A program made the position numbers and the translations under genes. DNA of 64,000 nt from Halovenus halobia (GTDB taxonomy: Archaea; Halobacteriota; Halobacteria; Halobacteriales; Haloarculaceae), in NCBI RefSeq assembly GCF_051414135.1, contig NZ_JBLKOA010000001.1, positions 372,001-436,000 on the forward strand. The letters are read 5' to 3'. Of the stretch, positions 59,467 to 64,000 are shown one piece after another. Under the pieces are notes generated by a model, which was not told where the DNA came from, made no database searches, and worked only from the letters and a program-made list of their open reading frames with translations. The first letter of the stretch is position 1. Every line of letters begins with the position of its first letter.

Positions 59467-60261
59467 ATGAGTGACGAATCGGTTCTACTCGACATCGACG
59501 ACGGCATCGCAACCATCACGCTCAACGAACCAGACCGGCGCAACGCCCTCTCCCAAACTATCGAGTCGGGGATGCTCGACGCGCTGGACGACATCGACGA
59601 CAGCGACGCAAGCGTCGTCGTTATCGAAGGCAGCGGTGGCTCGTTCTCCGCAGGGGGCGATATCGACCGGATGCTCGAAGGACTCACAGGGGACGTTCCA
59701 CTCGACGAGCGCGCAAAAGAACTCGAAGATGGAACGCCGGAAACGCTGACCCGAATCTACAACTACCACCTGCCGACCATCGCCAAAATCGACGGACCGG
59801 CCGTCGGCGCGGGTGCCAACCTCGCTATTGCCTGTGACATTCAGGTCGCCAGCCCCGAGGCCAGTTTCGGCTTCGTCTTCCGACAGGTCGGCCTGAGCGT
59901 CGACGCCGGCACGTCGTTCCTGCTGCCGCGACTCGTGGGCTCGAATGTCGCGAAAGAACTCGTGTTCACCGGCGACATCTTCGGTGCCGACCGCGCCAAG
60001 GAAATCGGCCTCGTCAACCACGTCTACGACGCCGACGAGTTCGACGAACAGGTTCACGAACTCGCCGCGAACATCGCCTCCGGGCCAGACGTGGCCTTCC
60101 GACACACCAAACGCCTGCTCAACGAAGCCTTCGAGAAGTCCATCGAACAGGCGATGACCGACGAAGCAGTTGCGCAGGGAATCGTCTTCCAGACTGACGA
60201 CCACCACGAGGGCGTCGAAGCCTTCATGGAGGGTCGTGACCCCGAATTCCAGGGCGAATAA
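59467..60261 (+). CDS. Enoyl-CoA hydratase/isomerase family protein
   Basis: 264 aa from the ATG at 59467. SGGSFSAGGDIDRMLEG and IDGPAVGAGANLAIACDIQVA are the two oxyanion-hole loops of the crotonase fold. SFGFVFRQVGLSVDAG has Ser/Asp rather than the usual Glu pair, so isomerase or another crotonase activity is possible. Its last base directly precedes the stop of the convergent ABC ATPase. Part of the fatty-acid theme of this window. Confidence 0.87.
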   Translation: MSDESVLLDIDDGIATITLNEPDRRNALSQTIESGMLDALDDIDDSDASVVVIEGSGGSFSAGGDIDRMLEGLTGDVPLDERAKELEDGTPETLTRIYNYHLPTIAKIDGPAVGAGANLAIACDIQVASPEASFGFVFRQVGLSVDAGTSFLLPRLVGSNVAKELVFTGDIFGADRAKEIGLVNHVYDADEFDEQVHELAANIASGPDVAFRHTKRLLNEAFEKSIEQAMTDEAVAQGIVFQTDDHHEGVEAFMEGRDPEFQGE

Positions 60262-61377
60262 CTAGTCCAGCCGGAGTTCCGGCTTTGACTGCAACGAGCG
60301 CTCGACCGGACTACATTCGAGTCGCTCACCACGTTCAGCGAACAGCGACAGCGCTCCGAGTTCACAGTGTAGCTGGACGTTCTCGCCGACTGATGGTGGC
60401 GAGTCGGTCTGTTCGATATCGACTTCTTCGTCGCTGTCAAGCGCGACGGACACCTCGTACCGGCGGCCGCGGTCGGTGACTGACGTGACAGTCCCGGCGA
60501 GCACGATTTCCCTCTCTGTCGCCGGTCCGACGCTGAGGTCCCGCGGGCGCAGGTGTGCAACCGCACGGTCTGGGGTTGTCCCCGGCTGGTCGGTCCGTAC
60601 TCTGAGGAGTTGGCCACCGAGTTCGACCACCGGCGTGTGCCGACCGCTCACTGGCAGCACAAGCGTGTTCGACCGGCCGAGAAACGAGGCGACAAACCGG
60701 TTGGGTGGCCGCTCGTAGAGTTCCCGCGGCGGGCCAACAGCAGAAACACTCCCAGCCTCCATCACAACGAGTCGGTCAGCCAACGCCATCGCCTCTTCCT
60801 GGTCGTGGGTAACGAACAACGTACTCACGCCCGTCTCGTCCTGGATTGTTGCAATTTCCTCCTGTAGTTGTGCGCGAAGCTGTCTGTCGAGTGCCGACAG
60901 CGGTTCGTCGAGGACGAGCAAATCTGGTTCGGGCGCAAGCGCTCGCGCAAGTTCGACACGCCGTCGCTGTCCGCCACTCAACTTGTCCGTCCCAGCGTCG
61001 GCGTACTCTGACAGCGCAACGAGGTCGAGATAGGACGAGACTTTTGCGTCTACTTTTTTGGCGTCGAGATTTCCGGCTTTGAGTCCGTGTGCGACGTTCT
61101 CGCGGACGCTCATGTGGGGGAACAGGGTGGGTTCCTGAAAGACAAGCCCAACGGCTCTGGACTCTGGTGGGTCGCCAGTCACGTCAGTTCCCCTGAGAGA
61201 GACTCGACCCGCTGTGGGGTCGAGATGGCCGGCGATGGCCCGCACGAGCGTGGTCTTTCCACAGCCACTGGGCCCGAGCACCGCGACCAACTCGCCTTCT
61301 CTGACGCCGAACGAGACGTTCTCGACTGCTGGCTCGTCGTCGTAACAGTGGGTCAGTCCGTCGAGTTCGAGCATCAT
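60262..61377 (-). CDS. wtpC: ABC importer ATPase, molybdate/tungstate type
   Basis: 371 aa from ATG 61377 (the next codon is also ATG). Walker A LGPSGCGKTT, signature LSGGQRRRVELARAL, Walker B DLLVLDEPLSALD, H-loop FVTHDQEEAM. A C-terminal TOBE-like region runs ~240-371 (NTLVLPVSGRHTPVVELGG, LRPRDLSVG). The last gene of a three-gene importer operon with ATGATG overlap to the permease. Thiamine- or sulfate-type ATPases look similar; the binding protein favours tungstate or molybdate. Confidence 0.8.
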   Translation of the reverse strand: MMLELDGLTHCYDDEPAVENVSFGVREGELVAVLGPSGCGKTTLVRAIAGHLDPTAGRVSLRGTDVTGDPPESRAVGLVFQEPTLFPHMSVRENVAHGLKAGNLDAKKVDAKVSSYLDLVALSEYADAGTDKLSGGQRRRVELARALAPEPDLLVLDEPLSALDRQLRAQLQEEIATIQDETGVSTLFVTHDQEEAMALADRLVVMEAGSVSAVGPPRELYERPPNRFVASFLGRSNTLVLPVSGRHTPVVELGGQLLRVRTDQPGTTPDRAVAHLRPRDLSVGPATEREIVLAGTVTSVTDRGRRYEVSVALDSDEEVDIEQTDSPPSVGENVQLHCELGALSLFAERGERLECSPVERSLQSKPELRLD

Positions 61378-62183
61378 TGCTCTATCACCGTCTGGACGCG
61401 ACCGAGGTGCTGGATGGCCGCCACCACGGCAACTGTAATCGCAAGCAATGTTAGTGCTAACGGGACGATTCCGTCGATGCCGCCGTTGAAGAAGGCAACC
61501 CAAATCTGTGTCGGCATCGTCCGCGGGTTGTACGCGACCATCAGCGTCGCGCCGAACTCACCGATTGCCCGCGCAAACGTCAGCACAATCCCGGCGACAA
61601 TTGCACCGCGAGCCATCGGCAGCGAGACGTGCCAGAAGGTGCCAAGCGGCCCCCAGCCAAGCGACCGCGAGGCCTGTTCGAGTCGCTCGTCGACGGCACC
61701 GAATCCAGCACGGGCAGTAACCACCAGGAAGGGTGCGGCGACGAACACCTGTGCGAGAATCACACCGAGCAGGCTGTTCGTCAGGGGGAGGCCAACCCCG
61801 TGGGCCGCGGAACCGAGCGGCGTAAATCGCCCGACTGCGGTCAGCAACATTACGCCACCGACGACCGGCGGGAGCACCAGCGGCAAGACGACCACTGCTT
61901 CGACGAGGCGTTTGCCCGGGAACGAGCGTCGCGCGAGCACGTACGCCAGCGGCACCCCGAACAGCGTTGCGATGGCTGTCGAAATGGGTGCGGTAATCAA
62001 CGAGTTTCGAATCGCGTCCTGTGCGGCTGGTTCCGACAGCCCCTGGACGACGTTTACCGCCCCAGTCCGACTGAGAAACGCCACCAGCGGGAGCACGAAA
62101 TACACGAAGAGAAGACTCCCCAACAGCGCTGGGATGAGTAGGCCTCGGTCGGAACTCCCGACGAGTTTTTCGGCGTAGCTCAT
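61374..62183 (-). CDS. wtpB: ABC importer permease, molybdate/tungstate type
   Basis: 269 aa, six spans. EQASRSLGWGPLGTFWHVSLPMA is the EAA loop that contacts the ATPase. It lies between the binding protein (4-base overlap) and the ATPase (4-base overlap), forming one binding-protein-dependent importer. Assigned to molybdate/tungstate by operon and family only. Confidence 0.82.
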   Translation of the reverse strand: MSYAEKLVGSSDRGLLIPALLGSLLFVYFVLPLVAFLSRTGAVNVVQGLSEPAAQDAIRNSLITAPISTAIATLFGVPLAYVLARRSFPGKRLVEAVVVLPLVLPPVVGGVMLLTAVGRFTPLGSAAHGVGLPLTNSLLGVILAQVFVAAPFLVVTARAGFGAVDERLEQASRSLGWGPLGTFWHVSLPMARGAIVAGIVLTFARAIGEFGATLMVAYNPRTMPTQIWVAFFNGGIDGIVPLALTLLAITVAVVAAIQHLGRVQTVIEQ

Positions 62184-63112
62184 AGTGTAATCCCCTCCGG
62201 CAGCCTCCCGTGCGCTGTCGGAAGCCCATCTCTTACTGAAAGTCCTGCGTCAGTCAGTATATCCGTGCTGTCGACGAGAAACTGCACGAGTTCCCGACCA
62301 GCGTCGGGCGAGTCTGCTGATTCGTGGACTGTGGCATTGTACAGAATCGGACGCCCCTCCACAGTCGTCCCTTCGTCGGTGGTGTAGGTGGCTGAGGCGT
62401 ACCGCTCGGCCCGTGATGGCTCGGCGAAGTTGTACGCCGCCGGAAACTCGACGAACGGAAGGTCGTGGTCGACTGCCATATTCCGATATACGACCGCAGC
62501 AGCGACCGACCCCGTCTCGACCTCGGCCATCAGCTGTGGCTCCTCTGGCTCGACGGTGACGCTTTCGAGCATATCTCGTTTGAATCCTTCGAGCTCGTGC
62601 TCCTGTTGGGCCAACTCGAATGCCTGCACCGCCCGATAGCCGAGCGGGTCCAGGTCCGGGTCGCTAATTGCCAGCCCCTCGCTCTCGGCGACTACCTCGT
62701 ACCACGGGTCAGGCCCGTCCAGCGCAGCGCCAAGTTCCGTCTCGGGGTTGTAGCCGATACCCAGTGCGTTGCTCGCAAACACGACATCCCAGTCGACAAC
62801 GCCGTCGAGTTGGCTACGGAGGAGTGTTGCGTCCGCGCCGACGATTACGTCCGGCTGTTTGGTGCGGTCCTCGACCAGTCGAACGATAGTGTTGGTGCCA
62901 AAATACTGGCCGCGGAGGTCGATTCCGTGCTCGGACTCGAAGGCTGGACCGATGTACTCCTCGAATGTTGTCGCCAGACTCCCAGCGGAGAGCACACGGA
63001 CGGACTCTCCGCCGAGTCCAAGACAGCCTGCAAGTCCAGTACCGACCAGTCCCGTCGCCGTCGCGAGTATCTCTCGGCGGCACGCTCGCTGCGAACTCAC
63101 TCGGGGACTCAT
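62180..63112 (-). CDS. wtpA: Substrate-binding lipoprotein, molybdate/tungstate-type importer
   Basis: 310 aa from ATG 63112. The signal SQRACRREILATATGLVG ends in GLAGC, an Arg-Arg Tat-type lipoprotein sequence. SVRVLSAGSLATTFEEYIGPAF and VIVGADATLLRSQLDGVVD are the oxyanion-binding signature of WtpA/ModA-like proteins, LAISDPDLDPLGYRAVQAF another contact. It is first in the operon wtpA-wtpB-wtpC. Specificity for tungstate, molybdate or both is not decided by sequence. Confidence 0.82.
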   Translation of the reverse strand: MSPRVSSQRACRREILATATGLVGTGLAGCLGLGGESVRVLSAGSLATTFEEYIGPAFESEHGIDLRGQYFGTNTIVRLVEDRTKQPDVIVGADATLLRSQLDGVVDWDVVFASNALGIGYNPETELGAALDGPDPWYEVVAESEGLAISDPDLDPLGYRAVQAFELAQQEHELEGFKRDMLESVTVEPEEPQLMAEVETGSVAAAVVYRNMAVDHDLPFVEFPAAYNFAEPSRAERYASATYTTDEGTTVEGRPILYNATVHESADSPDAGRELVQFLVDSTDILTDAGLSVRDGLPTAHGRLPEGITL

Positions 63113-63178
63113 TGGTCCCTGTACTCTCTCGGCGTACAAAAAACCAGCACGGGGTATCGCCTACTCTGAACAAACGAG

Positions 63179-63760
63179 TTACTCCTCGTCTTCCGCAGTG
63201 TTGTCCGCTTCTGTGTCGTCATCTGGCGCTGTCTCGTCGGGTTCGTCTTCGCTGCCCTCCTCAGCGTCTGCTTCTTCGGATTCCGTCTCGTCGCCAGCGG
63301 CATCCTCGCCCTCTACTTCGCTTTTGTCTTCGTCGGCTGCGTCGTCTTCAGCAGCCTCAGGCTCCGCGTCGTCCGCGTCTTCCGCTTCGTCGTTCTCTGA
63401 AGCCTCTGGCTCGGCTGCGTCATCTGCCTCAGACGATTCGTCGTCACTGTCCGTCTCCTGCTCCGCTTCTTGGTCGCCGGACTCGGCTGGAATCGGTCCG
63501 TCACCGAGCACCTCCGTAACTGCGTCCTCAAACTCCTGACGGGTGGCGAAGTATGTGTGGTCGACGGCCCCGAGCAGGTCGGCCAGTTCCTGTGGTCCGT
63601 CCGGTGTTCGAACCACTGTCTCGCCTTCGCGCTCGATGATTGCACTCTTCTCGATACCCCACATTAGCCGTGCCGAGACGCGTGCGAGCGGTGCTCCCTC
63701 GACGGCCTGTTTGGCTCCCAGGGTCACCGTGGGCTCCTCGCTGTCCTCGTCGTCTGCCAT
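63179..63760 (-). CDS. Unknown protein with a ~100-residue acidic tail
   Basis: 193 aa. Residues ~1-90 look folded (LGAKQAVEGAPLARVSARLMWGIEKS, then TYFATRQEFEDAVTEVLGDG, similar to small haloarchaeal DUF5789-like proteins). Residues ~92-193 are almost only D, E, A and S (DAEEGSEDEPDETAPDDD and similar), surely disordered. Net charge is far below even haloarchaeal norms. Function unknown. Confidence 0.7.
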   Translation of the reverse strand: MADDEDSEEPTVTLGAKQAVEGAPLARVSARLMWGIEKSAIIEREGETVVRTPDGPQELADLLGAVDHTYFATRQEFEDAVTEVLGDGPIPAESGDQEAEQETDSDDESSEADDAAEPEASENDEAEDADDAEPEAAEDDAADEDKSEVEGEDAAGDETESEEADAEEGSEDEPDETAPDDDTEADNTAEDEE

Positions 63761-63859
63761 ACTTCCAGTTCAGGTGGCCCGTGATTATGGTTTTCGGCTC
63801 GCACTCGTCTGACGGTCGTCTGACGGGTAATTTTGTACGTGTTCGAGAGACTAGGGGAC

Positions 63860-64000
63860 ATGACTAGCCTCTCGGACGTTTACGAGGGCGGCATCAACAC
63901 GGTCGCAGACCCCCGCCAGCGCCGTCTCGGGATGGCGCTGTTCGCTGTCGGCGCGGCGATGGTTGTCGGTTCGATCTCCATCGCGACGACGGACCTGTCG
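63860..64000 (+). CDS. Membrane protein, N-terminal part (runs off the window)
   Basis: The first 47 codons: MTSLSDVYEGGINTVADPRQ, then a membrane span (MALFAVGAAMVVGSISIA). The remainder is beyond the window, so the family cannot be fixed. The ATG at 63860 has a clear divergent gap from the acidic-tail gene. Confidence 0.6.
   Translation, partial: MTSLSDVYEGGINTVADPRQRRLGMALFAVGAAMVVGSISIATTDLS

Noticed and set aside
61087..62178. 363-codon plus-strand frame over the ABC importer permease/ATPase
   Set aside because: Shadow of two overlapping genes with clear ABC motifs.

Overview
This 64 kb window comes from a haloarchaeal (class Halobacteria) chromosome. Proteins are very acidic, genes are GC-rich and tightly packed with frequent 1-20 bp overlaps, and many starts sit 25-30 bases after a TATA-like box. 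The archaeal core set is present: RpoP, L37Ae, TFE, PsmA, prefoldin beta, KEOPS Pcc1, RNase P Rnp2, Trm56 and V/A-ATPase subunit D. The genus cannot be fixed from the sequence alone. I saw no rRNA, convincing tRNA or CRISPR array.

Layout. 0-5 kb: start of an SDR gene, then a surface-glycan block (GT4 and GT2/AglG-like glycosyltransferases, a dead second AglG tail, a Tat lipoprotein, an AglF-like nucleotidyltransferase). 5-9 kb: thioredoxin, atpD, phosphatases and a tandem-repeat V-E membrane protein. 9-17.6 kb: a nine-gene Mrp-type multisubunit cation/proton antiporter operon with three ND5/NuoM-like subunits. 17.7-23.2 kb: an information-processing block (rpl37ae, rpoP, pcc1, pfdB, DUF3194, BFN nuclease, HAD, rnp2, psmA). 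23-31 kb: GNAT, Mrr-like membrane protein, MutY, small membrane proteins and fatty-acid genes (fused 3-hydroxyacyl-CoA dehydrogenase/enoyl-CoA hydratase, two MaoC-type proteins). 31-34 kb: the accessory island, with a VapBC pair, a solo right end of a lost IS, and an IS1341-type element (small RHH-like ORF plus tnpB).

34-45 kb: acyl-CoA dehydrogenase, TFE operon, CinA-like protein, ATP-NAD kinase family, PhoU-like regulator, glutamate dehydrogenase, acyl-CoA synthetase, cupin, PAS histidine kinase. 45-57 kb: VOC dioxygenase, trm56, DsbA-like lipoprotein, ABC exporter, LarA, GTP cyclohydrolase III, P1B-ATPase, MutL. 57-64 kb: FKBP, HD phosphohydrolase, a phosphatase-like protein lacking its catalytic Cys, enoyl-CoA hydratase, a molybdate/tungstate-type ABC importer and an acidic-tailed protein.

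Most notable signals. (1) A family of 52-60 nt paired-hairpin mini-elements: four copies lie within 1.6 kb, three of them inside one tnpB. Taking those three out restores one uninterrupted 409-codon reading frame. The stems differ in sequence but keep perfect pairing. (2) Two core proteins, L37Ae and TFE, have lost zinc-ribbon cysteines. (3) There are several proteins with altered key motifs (pseudophosphatase, P1B-ATPase with NPW in place of CPC) and dead gene fragments with exactly countable lesions.
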